Source: Solirubrobacter deserti (GTDB taxonomy: Bacteria; Actinomycetota; Thermoleophilia; Solirubrobacterales; Solirubrobacteraceae). Taken from it: DNA of 64,000 nucleotides. The stretch lies in contig NZ_QPKJ02000011.1 in the NCBI RefSeq assembly GCF_003344625.1, forward strand, positions 1-64,000, written 5' to 3'. The notes below the pieces were generated by a model. The model had not been told where the DNA came from, did not search any database, and saw only the letters and a list, made by a program, of their open reading frames with translations. The stretch's first letter is position 1. The number at the start of each line of letters is the position of its first letter. Shown here in pieces: positions 35,723 to 44,148 of this stretch. Both the position numbers and the translations under genes were made by a program.

Positions 35723-35992
35723 ATGGTCCGTACGGCGCTCCTCACCCTCTGGCTGCTCGCCCTCAGCGCGCCCGTCGCGCTCGCCTATCCCGGCAAGGAC
35801 GGCGGCGAGGGCACCTGGGGCCTCACCAACGACCGCGTGGTCACGATGGCCGGCTTCATCATCATCGCCGGCTTCCCCGTGATCATCACGATCCTCTCGA
35901 TCGCGTACGACCGGCTGGAGAAGCGCCGCCTGCGCCGCCTGGCCGCCGAGAAGGCCCGCACCGCGCGGGCTGATGTTCGCGGCGGCTGGTGA
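35723..35992 (+). CDS. small membrane protein
   Basis: An 89-residue protein with a cleavable signal peptide (LLTLWLLALSAPVALA) followed by a Gly-rich segment (YPGKDGGEGTWGLTNDR), one membrane helix (VTMAGFIIIAGFPVIITILS) and a basic tail (RLEKRRLRRLAAEKARTAR). This gives a short extracytoplasmic loop and a cytoplasmic tail. It is divergent from the ABC-F gene (30 bp). Its stop overlaps (GTGA) the enoyl-CoA hydratase remnant. No function is known. Confidence 0.75.
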   Translation: MVRTALLTLWLLALSAPVALAYPGKDGGEGTWGLTNDRVVTMAGFIIIAGFPVIITILSIAYDRLEKRRLRRLAAEKARTARADVRGGW

Positions 35993-36201
35993 TCCACCCC
36001 GAGCGCCGTGGCGATGCGGCGGCGCTCATCACGATCGACCGACCGGAGCGCCACAACGCGGTCGACGTCCGCTTTACGCGCCTGTTCTCCCCCAAGCCGA
36101 CGATCGCCGCGATCTCCGGCCACCGCCTGGCGGGCGGGATGGAGCTCGACTGCCGGCGCGGCCGCTTCCGTGCCCCGACGGCGGGGACAGGCCGTCTTTA
36201 G
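35989..36201 (+). pseudogene. enoyl-CoA hydratase/isomerase remnant
   Basis: From GTG 35989 the frame gives the usual crotonase opening AALITIDRPERHNAVDV, then jumps over about 70 residues to the oxyanion-hole block KPTIAAISGHRLAGGMELD, and stops 20 residues later inside a repeat array. An intact enzyme has about 250 residues, so an internal deletion and loss of the C-terminal half are evident. It overlaps the preceding gene by GTGA, a sign that it was once a translated operon partner. No catalytic function is expected. Confidence 0.8.
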
Positions 36202-36428
36202 GTATTCGCTTCGCAGCGCCGCCGGGCTTCAACTGCCCCGGCGGCGGGGACAGGCCGTCTTTAGGTATTCGCTTCGCAGCGCCGCCGGGCTTCAACTGCC
36301 CCGGCGGCGGGGACAGGCCGTCTTTAGGTATTCGCTTCGCAGCGCCGCCGGGCTTCAACTGCCCCGGCGGCGGGGACAGGCCGTCTTTAGGTATTCGCTT
36401 CGCAGCGCCGCCGGGTTCGAAGCGAGGA
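36171..36428. repeat. four tandem 63-bp direct repeats
   Basis: Units begin at 36171, 36234, 36297 and 36360. Copies 2 and 3 are identical; copy 1 differs at one base (GACG for GGCG near its start); copy 4 follows the unit up to 36415 and then diverges. Each unit contains the left arm (first bases CGGGGACAGGCC) of the hairpin described next. The unit ends and next starts also form a small stem, CGCCGCCGG with CCGGCGGCG. The length is a multiple of three, so open frames run through it, but no protein is implied. Confidence 0.95.
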
Positions 36429-36449
36429 CCTAAAGACGGCCTGTCCCCG
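36371..36449. repeat. 79-nt bipartite hairpin closing the 63-bp repeat array
   Basis: The 21 bases at 36371-36391 (starting CGGGGACAGGCC, ending TTTAGG) are exactly inverted at 36429-36449. Inside, TCGCTTCG (36395-36402) pairs with CGAAGCGA (36418-36425), leaving symmetric 3-nt internal loops and a 15-nt apical loop. This matches the architecture of palindromic REP/MITE-like elements. Only copy 4 has the right arm; the three upstream units duplicate the left part. Confidence 0.9.
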
Positions 36450-36540
36450 TTGGGCTCGTTGGCTCACAACGTGGTGCGCGGCGATGCGCGCAGAGAAAGT
36501 AGGCTCTGAGCCCGTTGAGCGGTCACGGAGGGAGAGAGCG

Positions 36541-38511
36541 TTGACGACCTACTTCGTCACGGGCGCCACCGGCTTCGTCGGTCGGCACCTCGTGGAGCGC
36601 CTGCTCGAGCGCGAAGGCGACATCCACGTACTCGTGCGCGAAGAGTCGCGCGACAAGCTCGCCACGCTCGTCGAGACCTGGGGCCAGGGGGACCGCATCA
36701 AGCCCGTCGTCGGTGACCTCACCCAGCCGGGGCTCGGGGTCGAGGTCGACCTCCCGAAGATCGACCACTTCTTCCACCTCGCCGCGATCTACGACATGGC
36801 CGCCGACGAGGAGCGCAACGCGGCCGTCAACGTGGGCGGCACGCAGCACGCGATCGAGCTCGCCAACCGGCTCGACGTCGGCCGGTTCCACCACGTGTCC
36901 TCGATCGCCGTCGCCGGCGTCTACGACGAGGGGACGTTCAACGAGGACATGTTCGACGAGGGGCAAAAGCTCCTGCACCCGTACCACCGGACCAAGTTCG
37001 AGTCCGAGCGCCTGGTGCGCGAGCGCGTCAAGGCGCCGCTGCGCATCTACCGCCCGTCGATCGTCGTCGGCAACTCCAGGACCGGCGAGATGGACAAGAT
37101 CGACGGGCCGTACTACTTCTTCAAGGTGCTGCAGAAGGTCCGGCACGCGCTGCCGGAGTGGTTCCCGCTGATCAGCCTCGAATGGGGCTGGACGAACATC
37201 GTCCCGGTCGACTACGTCGCCGCCGCGATCGACCACATCGCGCACAAGGGCGAGCTGGAAGGCAACACGTTCCACATCGTCGACCCCAAGGGCCAGCGCG
37301 TCGGCGAGGTGCTCAACACGTTCGCCGAGGCCGGGCACGCGCCGCGCGCGGTCATGCGCATCGACCGCCGCGCGCTGCAGAACCTGCCCAAGGGCGTGAT
37401 GTCGTTCGCGCTCAAGCTGCCGGCGCTCAAGCAGATCCGGCGCAACGTGCTCGCCGACCTCGGCATCCCGGACGAGGTCGTCGACTACATCGCGCTCACC
37501 TGCCGCTTCGACTCGCGCGACACCCAGCGCGCACTGCGCGACTCCACCATCACCGTCCCTTCGCTGCCGACCTACGCGCACAAGCTGTGGGACTACTGGG
37601 AGCGCGTCCTGGACCCCGACCTCTACAAGGACCACTCGTTCGAGGGCGCGGTCAACGGCAAGACGGTCGTCATCACCGGCGCGTCGTCGGGCATCGGCCG
37701 CGCCGCGGCGATCAAGATCGCGGCCGCGGGCGGCATCCCGATCCTCGTCGCGCGCACGCTGGAGAAGCTCGAGGAAGTAAAGAGCGAGATCGAGGCCGCG
37801 GGCGGCACGGCGTACGTCGCGCCGTGCGACCTCAGCGACTTCGACGCAATCGACGCGCTCGTGGAGAAGCTGCTCGGCGACCATCCCCGGATCGACATGC
37901 TGGTCAACAACGCGGGCCGCTCGATCCGTCGCTCGGTCGCGCTGTCCTACGACCGCTTCCACGACTACCAGCGCACGGTGCACCTGAACTATCTGAGCCC
38001 CGTGAAGCTGATGCTCGGGCTGCTCCCGCACATGCGCGAGCAGAAGGGCGGCCACATCGTCAACGTGTCCTCGATCGGCGTGCAGACCAACCCGCCGCGG
38101 TTCTCCGCCTACGTCGCCTCCAAGTCCGCGCTCGACGCATTCACGCGCGTGGTGTCCAGTGAGACGGTCGGCGACAACGTGACCTTCACGACGATCCACA
38201 TGCCGCTCGTGCGCACGCCGATGATCGCGCCGACGAAGATGTACGACTCGTTCCCGACGATCTCGCCCGAGGAGGCCGCCGACCTCGTGTGCGAGGCGAT
38301 CCGGGCCAAGCCGAAGCAGATCAACACCAAGCTCGGCACGTTCGGCGAGGTCGCGTACGCGCTGGCGCCGAAGGCCGTCGACCAGATCCTGCACCTCGCG
38401 TACCGCGTGTTCCCGGAGTCCACGGCGGCCAAGGGCGGCTCGGACGGGGACGACAAGGCGTCCGGCGAGGCGACCGCGCTGGCCTATCTCATGAAGGGCG
38501 TGCACTGGTAA
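36541..38511 (+). CDS. two-domain fatty acyl-CoA reductase (NAD-binding_4 + SDR fusion)
   Basis: A 656-residue protein from TTG 36541 (GGAGGGAG ribosome-binding site). Domain 1 has TGATGFVG (7-14), HLAAIYDM and catalytic Tyr148/Lys152 in YHRTK, an extended-SDR acyl reductase. Domain 2 has VVITGASSGIG (376-386), VNNAGRSIRRS and Ser/Tyr524/Lys528 in YVASK, a classical SDR. This is the mycobacterial AcrA1-like arrangement that reduces acyl-CoA via aldehyde to fatty alcohol with NADPH, feeding wax ester synthesis. The hairpin repeat lies 91 bp upstream; aldose epimerase follows with overlap. Confidence 0.9.
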   Translation: MTTYFVTGATGFVGRHLVERLLEREGDIHVLVREESRDKLATLVETWGQGDRIKPVVGDLTQPGLGVEVDLPKIDHFFHLAAIYDMAADEERNAAVNVGGTQHAIELANRLDVGRFHHVSSIAVAGVYDEGTFNEDMFDEGQKLLHPYHRTKFESERLVRERVKAPLRIYRPSIVVGNSRTGEMDKIDGPYYFFKVLQKVRHALPEWFPLISLEWGWTNIVPVDYVAAAIDHIAHKGELEGNTFHIVDPKGQRVGEVLNTFAEAGHAPRAVMRIDRRALQNLPKGVMSFALKLPALKQIRRNVLADLGIPDEVVDYIALTCRFDSRDTQRALRDSTITVPSLPTYAHKLWDYWERVLDPDLYKDHSFEGAVNGKTVVITGASSGIGRAAAIKIAAAGGIPILVARTLEKLEEVKSEIEAAGGTAYVAPCDLSDFDAIDALVEKLLGDHPRIDMLVNNAGRSIRRSVALSYDRFHDYQRTVHLNYLSPVKLMLGLLPHMREQKGGHIVNVSSIGVQTNPPRFSAYVASKSALDAFTRVVSSETVGDNVTFTTIHMPLVRTPMIAPTKMYDSFPTISPEEAADLVCEAIRAKPKQINTKLGTFGEVAYALAPKAVDQILHLAYRVFPESTAAKGGSDGDDKASGEATALAYLMKGVHW

Positions 38512-39362
38512 CCCTGCGCTCCGGCGGGCTCGAGGCCGACTTCGAGCCCGCGGCGGGGATGCACTGCCTGTCCCTGCGCCACGATGGCGAGGAGCTGCTG
38601 GCGGACGTGAGCGCCCATGTCCCGGACCGGCCGTGGGCGAGCGGGATCCCGCAGCTGCTGCCGTGGGCGAACCGGCTCGGCGGGTTCTCCTACACGTTCG
38701 ACGGGACCACGGTGGAGCTGGCCGCGGACGACCTGTACCTCGAGGAGCACGACCTGCCGCTGCACGGCCTGCGCGCAGCGGTGACGGGCTGGGAGGTCCG
38801 TCATGCGAGCGGGACACGGCTGGTCGGCGGCCGCCGCTTCGCCGCTCGGGCGTTTCCGTTCGAGCACGACGTCGAGGTGGCCGCCGAGCTGCGCGCGGAC
38901 ACGCTCACGCTCTCGACGTCGCTCACCGCGGGGGAGCGGCCCGTGCCGATCACGTTCGGGCATCACCCGTTCTTCCGGCTCCCCGGGGTGCCGCGCGCGG
39001 AGTGGGAGCTCACGCTGCCCGTGGCCGAGCGCATCGCCGTCGACGCGCAGCTGATCCCGACGGGCGAGCGCGTCCCGGCCGGCGACCTGGACGGCCGTCT
39101 CGGCGACCGCACGTTCGACGACGGCTTCACCTACGCGGGCGGCCCGTTCGTGCTGGCGGGCGGCGGGCGCCGGATCGAGGTCGTGTTCGAGCAGGGCTAC
39201 GGCTACGCCCAGGTGTTCGCGCCCGCCGTCGCCGACGTGGTGTGCTTCGAGCCGATGACCGCCCCCGCCGACGCGCTCCGCCACTCGCCGCCCGCTGTTG
39301 ATGCGGGCGACACGTTCACCGCGCGCTTCAGCGTGAGCATCGTGAAAGCGTCAGACCGCTGA
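38505..39362 (+). CDS. aldose 1-epimerase (galactose mutarotase-like)
   Basis: About 285 residues. The mutarotase fold is shown by GIPQLLPWANRLGGFSYTFD (substrate Asn-Arg), LPLHGL (His), TFGHHPFFRLPG (catalytic His pair) and the Glu in VVCFEPMTAP. The conserved N-terminal strand VTLRSGGLEADFEPAAG begins before any ATG/GTG/TTG: the first ATG is 38559, inside the fold. A CTG at 38505 or coupled initiation at the preceding stop is therefore suspected. It overlaps the reductase gene. The substrate may be a hexose or a phosphorylated sugar. Confidence 0.82.
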   Translation: MVTLRSGGLEADFEPAAGMHCLSLRHDGEELLADVSAHVPDRPWASGIPQLLPWANRLGGFSYTFDGTTVELAADDLYLEEHDLPLHGLRAAVTGWEVRHASGTRLVGGRRFAARAFPFEHDVEVAAELRADTLTLSTSLTAGERPVPITFGHHPFFRLPGVPRAEWELTLPVAERIAVDAQLIPTGERVPAGDLDGRLGDRTFDDGFTYAGGPFVLAGGGRRIEVVFEQGYGYAQVFAPAVADVVCFEPMTAPADALRHSPPAVDAGDTFTARFSVSIVKASDR

Positions 39363-39556
39363 CGGAATGTCAGGTAGACCCTGGCGAACCGGACCTACCG
39401 GTACTAACCGGCACGGAAGCTTGCAGGCTGGGTACTGGCTCTCGGCGACAATGGCACTCGCTACCGTGCTGGGCAGATCAGCGGTCGGCTTACGGGTTGG
39501 CGGGGGCCAAACCTGGAGCGGCCGCGTTTCTGAGGTTCAAGGAAAGGACGCTCTAG
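39363..39556 (+). promoter_or_regulatory. control region of binding-lipoprotein gene
   Basis: 194 bp without a gene. It holds three ACCGG elements at 39388-39414 spaced about 10 bp apart, and an AGGAAAGGA ribosome-binding site 10 nt before ATG 39557. The repeated ACCGG could be an operator; no clear -35/-10 pair stands out. Confidence 0.4.
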
Positions 39557-41329
39557 ATGCGTAGGTCCGCACGGACCACCGGGGTCGCTTTGCTCGCGGT
39601 CCTCTCTATCGGACTTGCCGCGTGCGGCGGGGGCGACGGCGACAGCGGCGGAGACGCCAAGAAGACGGCGACGGAGAACACGCCGCCCAAGAACGCCAAG
39701 GTCGGCGGCAAGCTGACCGCCTTGTGGACCGGCGACGTCGACTTCATCGATTGCGGCCGCACCTACTTCCAGATGGGCTTGTTCATCTGCTCCGCGACGC
39801 AGAAGTCGCTGTACTCGTACAAGCCGGATGACCCGGTCAACATGGTGCCGGACCTCGCCGAGGGCGCGCCGGAGGTGTCCGAGGACGGCAAGACCGTCAC
39901 GATCAAGATCAAGCAGGGCGTCAAGTACTCGCCGCCGTACAACGAAGAGGTCAAGGCGGCCGACGTCAAGTACGCGATCGAGCGCGGCTTCTTCAACTCC
40001 GTGGCCAACGGCTTCACCACGTCCTACTTCAGCGACCTCGAAGGCGCCAAGGTCGGCGTCGACTCGGGCACGACGATCAAGGGGATCACGACGCCCGACG
40101 ACTACACGGTCGTCCTGAAGTTCAAGCGCCCCGTCGGTGGCGTGATGGCCGCGGGGGCGCTCGCGTACCCGGCGACCGCCCCGGTGCCGGAGAAGTACGC
40201 CAAGAAGTTCGACGCCGAGCCGCAGACGACCTACGGCGAGAACCAGCTGGCGACCGGCCCCTACATGATCAAGAACGACGCGTCCGGCAAGGCCATCGGC
40301 TATGACCCGGGCAAGCGCATCCAGCTGGTGCGCAACCCGAACTGGGACAAGTCGCTCGACTTCAGGCCGGCGTATCTCGACGAGATCGACAACCTTCAGG
40401 GCAACGACGACGCCGGCATCGCCATCCGCCGCATCGTCGACAACGAGGGCATGATCAGCGGCGACCTGACGGTTCCGCCGGAGAACGTCAAGCAGGCGCT
40501 CGACAACACGCCCGATCAGCTCAAGCTCGCGCCGCCGATCGGCGGCCGCTGGGTCTCGCTCAACACGACGATCAAGCCGTTCGACGACATCAACGTGCGC
40601 AAGGCGATCATCGCCGGCATGGATCGCAACGCGCTGGTGCTGACCCGCGGCGGCACGACGGTCGGCGACGTGGCGACGCACTTCCTCCCGCCCGGAACGG
40701 CCGGCTTCGACCAGGCCGGCGGCATGAAGGGCACCGGCGTGGACTTCATCTCGCCTGACGGCAAGCCGCTGCCGGAGGTGTCCGCGAAGTACTTCAAGGC
40801 CGCGGGCTACGCGTCCGGGAAGTACGAGGGCACCGAGAAGCTCCTGATGGTGGGCTCCAACGCCACCGTGCCGGCCAAGACCGCCGAGGTGGTCAAGGAC
40901 AGCCTGGAGAAGATGGGCTTCCAGGTGACGATGCGTCTGGTCGCGCCGCAGACGATGTACACGCGCTATTGCAACGTGCCCAAGGCCGAAGTCGCCGTCT
41001 GCCCGAACGTCGGCTGGATCCGCGACTTCGCGGATGGTCAGACGATGCTCGCCCCGACCTTCGCCGGCAAGAACATCCTGCCGCAGGGCAACTCGAACTG
41101 GTCGGAGCTCGACGACCCGAAGATCAACGAGGCGATCGACAAGGCCGAGGTGGCTCCGGTCAAGGAGCGTGCGCAGCTGTGGGCTGAGGTCGACCGGATG
41201 GTCACCGAGAGCGCTGCCGCCATCCCGTGGATCTGGGACAAGCAGGCGCTGATCCAGTCGGCGAACGTCAACGGCGTCGTCGCGGAGTACAACTCCCAGT
41301 GGGACCTCGCCTTCACGTCGCTGAAGTAG
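39557..41329 (+). CDS. ABC transporter substrate-binding lipoprotein, family 5 (peptide/opine type)
   Basis: A 590-residue protein. The signal peptide ends in the lipobox GLAACGGG, followed by a Gly/Asp/Lys linker. The SBP_bac_5 domain fills the rest, with YSYKPDDPVNMVPDLAEGAP, VTIKIKQGVKYSPPYNEEVK, VRNPNWDKSLDFRPAYLDEI and a late GWIRDFADGQTMLAP. Such proteins capture oligopeptides, nickel chelates or sugars for a Dpp/Opp-type importer. No permease or ATPase gene is nearby, so it is an orphan component here. A strong terminator follows. Confidence 0.93.
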   Translation: MRRSARTTGVALLAVLSIGLAACGGGDGDSGGDAKKTATENTPPKNAKVGGKLTALWTGDVDFIDCGRTYFQMGLFICSATQKSLYSYKPDDPVNMVPDLAEGAPEVSEDGKTVTIKIKQGVKYSPPYNEEVKAADVKYAIERGFFNSVANGFTTSYFSDLEGAKVGVDSGTTIKGITTPDDYTVVLKFKRPVGGVMAAGALAYPATAPVPEKYAKKFDAEPQTTYGENQLATGPYMIKNDASGKAIGYDPGKRIQLVRNPNWDKSLDFRPAYLDEIDNLQGNDDAGIAIRRIVDNEGMISGDLTVPPENVKQALDNTPDQLKLAPPIGGRWVSLNTTIKPFDDINVRKAIIAGMDRNALVLTRGGTTVGDVATHFLPPGTAGFDQAGGMKGTGVDFISPDGKPLPEVSAKYFKAAGYASGKYEGTEKLLMVGSNATVPAKTAEVVKDSLEKMGFQVTMRLVAPQTMYTRYCNVPKAEVAVCPNVGWIRDFADGQTMLAPTFAGKNILPQGNSNWSELDDPKINEAIDKAEVAPVKERAQLWAEVDRMVTESAAAIPWIWDKQALIQSANVNGVVAEYNSQWDLAFTSLK

Positions 41330-41336
41330 TTTGCGT

Positions 41337-41350
41337 TCGGGTTAACCCGA
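41337..41350. promoter_or_regulatory. 14-bp palindrome after binding-lipoprotein gene
   Basis: TCGGGTTAACCCGA, perfectly palindromic, 7 nt after the stop and just before the terminator. It may extend the termination region or be a regulator site for the downstream sigma gene. Confidence 0.4.
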
Positions 41351-41356
41351 GACTTT

Positions 41357-41381
41357 GCGGCCCCGCATCCCGCGGGGCCGC
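41357..41381 (+). terminator. Rho-independent terminator
   Basis: GCGGCCCCGC, loop atccc, GCGGGGCCGC, then TTTGTTT. A 10-bp GC stem with U-rich tail: the clearest intrinsic terminator of the window, ending the binding-lipoprotein transcript. Confidence 0.93.
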
Positions 41382-41434
41382 TTTGTTTAACCCCCGCATA
41401 GGGTCGGCTTCAGAGTCGCTTAGGGATGTGTCCG

Positions 41435-42310
41435 ATGCTCCCCGCCATGCCCACCGCTTCGCCGCCGACCCCGGACGGACGCGAGCTCGGCGACGGCCTC
41501 GGAATCTTTCTCCAGCGCATCGCCCGCACGCGGCTCCTGACCCCCGCTGAAGAGCTCGAGCTCGCCCGCCGCATCGAGCGCGGCGACCTTGAAGCCAAGG
41601 ACCGCATGATCGAAGCCAACCTGCGACTCGTCGTGCACCTCGCCAAGCGTTTCCAGCGCGAGGACTCCGGCATGACGTTGCTCGACCTGATCCAGGAAGG
41701 AACGATCGGGCTCGTGCGCGCCGTGGAGAAGTTCGACCACCGGCGCGGCTTCCGCTTCTCCACCTACGCGACGCTCTGGATCCGCCAGGCCATCGGCCGC
41801 GCCATGTCAGAGAAGGGCCGCACCGTGCGCCTGCCCGTGCACGTCGGCGACCGCGTCCGCAAGCTGCAGGCCGTCGAGCGCCGCCTGGCCATGTCGCTGG
41901 GCGCCACGCCGACGTCGGTCGAGCTGGCCGACGCCCTCGAGTGGACCGAGGCCGAGGTGGCCGACGTCCGCCGCATCGCCATGGCGCCGGTCTCGCTCGA
42001 GGCGCCCGTGGGCGACGACGGCGACGCCGAGCTCGGCCACCTGCTCGCCGACGAGGGCCCCACGCCCGAGGAGTCCGCCGCGGTCTCCCGCATGCACGCC
42101 GACCTCGGCACCGTGCTCGCTGGGCTGGGCGGCCTGGAGCGCCGCGTGCTCGAGCTGCGCTTCGGCCTCGGCGCCGAGGCCCCGCACACGCCCGGCCAGG
42201 CCGCGCGCGTGCTCGGCATCACCCCCCGCCGCGTGCGCTGCGCCGAGGACCGCGCGCTGCGCCACCTGCGTGCGTCGCCGGCCACCGGCGCGCTGCGCGA
42301 CGCCGCCTGA
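41435..42310 (+). CDS. sigma-70 family factor, group 2-like
   Basis: About 291 residues. Region 1.2 has GLGIFLQRIARTRLLTPAEE; region 2 has RMIEANLRLVVHLAKRF, GMTLLDLIQEGTIGLVRAVE, KFDHRRGFRFSTYATLWIRQ and AIGRAM, nearly primary-sigma sequence; region 3 and region 4 follow (LERRVLELRFGLG, GQAARVLGITPRRVRCAEDR). The absence of region 1.1 and the variable C-terminal recognition helix mark an alternative factor. ATG 41435 is chosen by AGGG spacing (41426 and 41447 possible). A terminator follows. Confidence 0.93.
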   Translation: MLPAMPTASPPTPDGRELGDGLGIFLQRIARTRLLTPAEELELARRIERGDLEAKDRMIEANLRLVVHLAKRFQREDSGMTLLDLIQEGTIGLVRAVEKFDHRRGFRFSTYATLWIRQAIGRAMSEKGRTVRLPVHVGDRVRKLQAVERRLAMSLGATPTSVELADALEWTEAEVADVRRIAMAPVSLEAPVGDDGDAELGHLLADEGPTPEESAAVSRMHADLGTVLAGLGGLERRVLELRFGLGAEAPHTPGQAARVLGITPRRVRCAEDRALRHLRASPATGALRDAA

Positions 42311-42324
42311 CCCGCTCCGAGGCG

Positions 42325-42357
42325 AACGAACGTCCCGCCCCTGCAGGGACGTTCGTT
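42325..42357 (+). terminator. intrinsic terminator after sigma factor gene
   Basis: AACGAACGTCCC and GGGACGTTCGTT form a 12-bp stem around a 9-nt loop, ending in TTT. It begins 14 nt after the sigma factor stop. Confidence 0.85.
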
Positions 42358-42481
42358 TCCGCGGCCCCGGGGTGCCGCCATCGCCCGCCGACAAGACGGC
42401 CGGTGGCGGCACCCCCGACCCGCGTCGCGCTCCGCGCGTCTCTCCGGCGCGTCCTGAGCGCGGCCACGCCATGATTCGCGC

Positions 42482-43495
42482 GTGGCCGGCCGCTACGCCC
42501 TGATCGCCGCACCCGCCGACGACGAGGACGCCACCGCGCTCGCCGGCCTGCTCGGCGATCCGCGCCGCGGCGGGTACACCGTGGAGCGGGCGCAGGACGG
42601 CGAGGCGGTCATGCGCTTTCTGGCCGCGCGCACGCCGACGGACGTCGTGCTCGTCCACACCGACCGCGTCCCCGTGGACCCCGAGGCACTCGCCGCCTGC
42701 CGCAGCACCCACGTGCTCGTGATCGCCGCCGGCCGCCGGCTCGCGCCCGAAGCGGGTCCGGGCCGCGCGGTCCTCGCCGGCGCGTCCACGCGCGCGATCG
42801 TGCGCGTGCTGCGCGACGGCAGGGCCGACGGGAACGCCGACGGGGACATCACCGCGCGCGAGCTCCACAACCGGCTCGCGCACACGATGACGCTCGACTT
42901 CCGCGACGAGCTCGAGACGCCGTTCGTGGTCACGCACACGCAACGCCACGCGCGGGCCCGCGAGCGCGAGCTGCGCCGCAACCGCCGCGAGCACCGGCAG
43001 GAGCTCAGCGTGCGGTCGCTGCGCGTCGCCGCGGCGGCCGGAGGCGTCGCGCTGCTGGGCTCGCTGCCGCTGATGTGGGTCTTCGGCGGCAGCGGCCTCG
43101 AGTACGCGTTCGCCGGCGACACGGCGTGGCCGTCGCGGATCGCCCCGCTGCTGTGCCTGCTCACGGCGCTCACCGGCTTGGGCTTCGCGGCCACCCGCCA
43201 CGGCGACACGGCGCTGGCCGCGCTCGTGAGCGCGAGCGTGGGCGGCATCTACGGCCTCATGGACCGCTTCGCCGAGCCGGACCTCGGCCTGGGCGTGCTG
43301 ATCGCCTTCCTGGCCCTCGCGCTGCTCGCGCTCAGCTCCCTGAGAGCGATCCTCAGACGCCTGGAGTACGTCGGAACCGCCGCGTTCGGCGCCGCGTGTC
43401 TCGGCTACCAGGTCGTCGGTCCGCGCAGCGTCGGCGTCATCGTGGTAGCCGTCTTCCTTCTCGCCGCCGGCCTCGTCGGCACCCGCAACGTATGA
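42482..43495 (+). CDS. degenerate caspase-like (C14) membrane protein
   Basis: A 337-residue protein. Residues 4-62 follow the opening of bacterial caspase-family proteins (YALIAAP, DDEDATALAGLLGDPRRGGY, FLAARTPTDVVLVHTD), but the catalytic His of the SGHG motif and the Cys of the DCCHSG block are absent. A calcium-site-like loop, DGNADGDITARELHNRL (116-132), matches the conserved DxDGDGxIxxxEL element found after such domains. Five or six helices follow from residue 185 (for example IAPLLCLLTALTGLGFAA). It appears to be a membrane pseudo-protease; the stop overlaps the paralogue downstream (ATGA). Confidence 0.65.
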   Translation: MAGRYALIAAPADDEDATALAGLLGDPRRGGYTVERAQDGEAVMRFLAARTPTDVVLVHTDRVPVDPEALAACRSTHVLVIAAGRRLAPEAGPGRAVLAGASTRAIVRVLRDGRADGNADGDITARELHNRLAHTMTLDFRDELETPFVVTHTQRHARARERELRRNRREHRQELSVRSLRVAAAAGGVALLGSLPLMWVFGGSGLEYAFAGDTAWPSRIAPLLCLLTALTGLGFAATRHGDTALAALVSASVGGIYGLMDRFAEPDLGLGVLIAFLALALLALSSLRAILRRLEYVGTAAFGAACLGYQVVGPRSVGVIVVAVFLLAAGLVGTRNV

Positions 43496-44148
43496 ACCGC
43501 TACGCCTTGATCGCCGCTCCCGACGCGCAACCGCTCGCGCGTGCGCTCCGTGCCCGCGGCGGGTTCGAGGTGGAGCGCACGACCGACCCGGCGGCGATCG
43601 AGGCGTTCCTCGCTGCGCGGCGCAAGGACGACGTGGTGCTCGTCCACTTCGCCGGTGTCGCGGCCCCGGCGGGCTTCGCGCGCTGCCGCAGCCAGGCGTT
43701 GCTGGCCGTGTTGGGCGACGACGTCGAGCTGCGGCCGGCGGAGGGGCAGGCCGTCATCAGGGGCGTCCCGACCCGCGCGCTCACGGACGCGCTCACCGGC
43801 GCCGACCGCAACGGCAACGGGCGGATCAACGCCAACGAGCTGTTCCGCTTCCTGCACGACCACGCGCCTGAGGGGTCCGAGCCGGTGATGGACAACCGGC
43901 TGCGTGAGCCCTACCGCGTGGCCGACGTCCGTAGACGGCGGTGGCCGCATTGGCTCGACGTGACAGTCGGCGGCGCGTCCTCGCGCTGGTCGCGGCGATG
44001 TACCTGTTCGTGTTCACCGACATCAAGACGCGCGACGTGCACTTCAACCTCGCGATGGGGGCGATGGGTGCGCTGGTGGCGGCCTTCACGCTCGTCGGCC
44101 CGGGCTGGATCCCGATGCTGGCCGGGGCGGGCTCGATGGTGCTCCTGA
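43492..44148 (+). CDS. second degenerate caspase-like protein, C-terminus out of frame
   Basis: It begins NRYALIAAPDAQPLARALRA, paralogous to the previous gene, with RRKDDVVLVHFAGVAAPAGF where caspases have the FSGHG His; again the His and the nucleophile Cys are missing. The loop GADRNGNGRINANELFRFL repeats the DxNGNGxIxxxEL element. After about residue 150 the frame becomes Arg/Ser/Trp-rich and non-protein-like, while another frame (from 43941) encodes membrane helices. The intact gene probably continued into that frame. The start is coupled by ATGA to the upstream gene. Confidence 0.6.
   Translation: MNRYALIAAPDAQPLARALRARGGFEVERTTDPAAIEAFLAARRKDDVVLVHFAGVAAPAGFARCRSQALLAVLGDDVELRPAEGQAVIRGVPTRALTDALTGADRNGNGRINANELFRFLHDHAPEGSEPVMDNRLREPYRVADVRRRRWPHWLDVTVGGASSRWSRRCTCSCSPTSRRATCTSTSRWGRWVRWWRPSRSSARAGSRCWPGRARWCS

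Noticed and set aside
36171..36449. CRISPR array
   Set aside because: The 63-bp units are contiguous and near identical, without unique spacers, and no cas gene is present.
35973..36509. Repeat protein translated through the 63-bp units
   Set aside because: Frames stay open because 63 is a multiple of three; the coding region has no ribosome-binding site and the repeats explain the pattern.
36523..38817. 764-codon frame opposite the acyl-CoA reductase
   Set aside because: Antisense shadow; the plus-strand reductase has full catalytic motifs.
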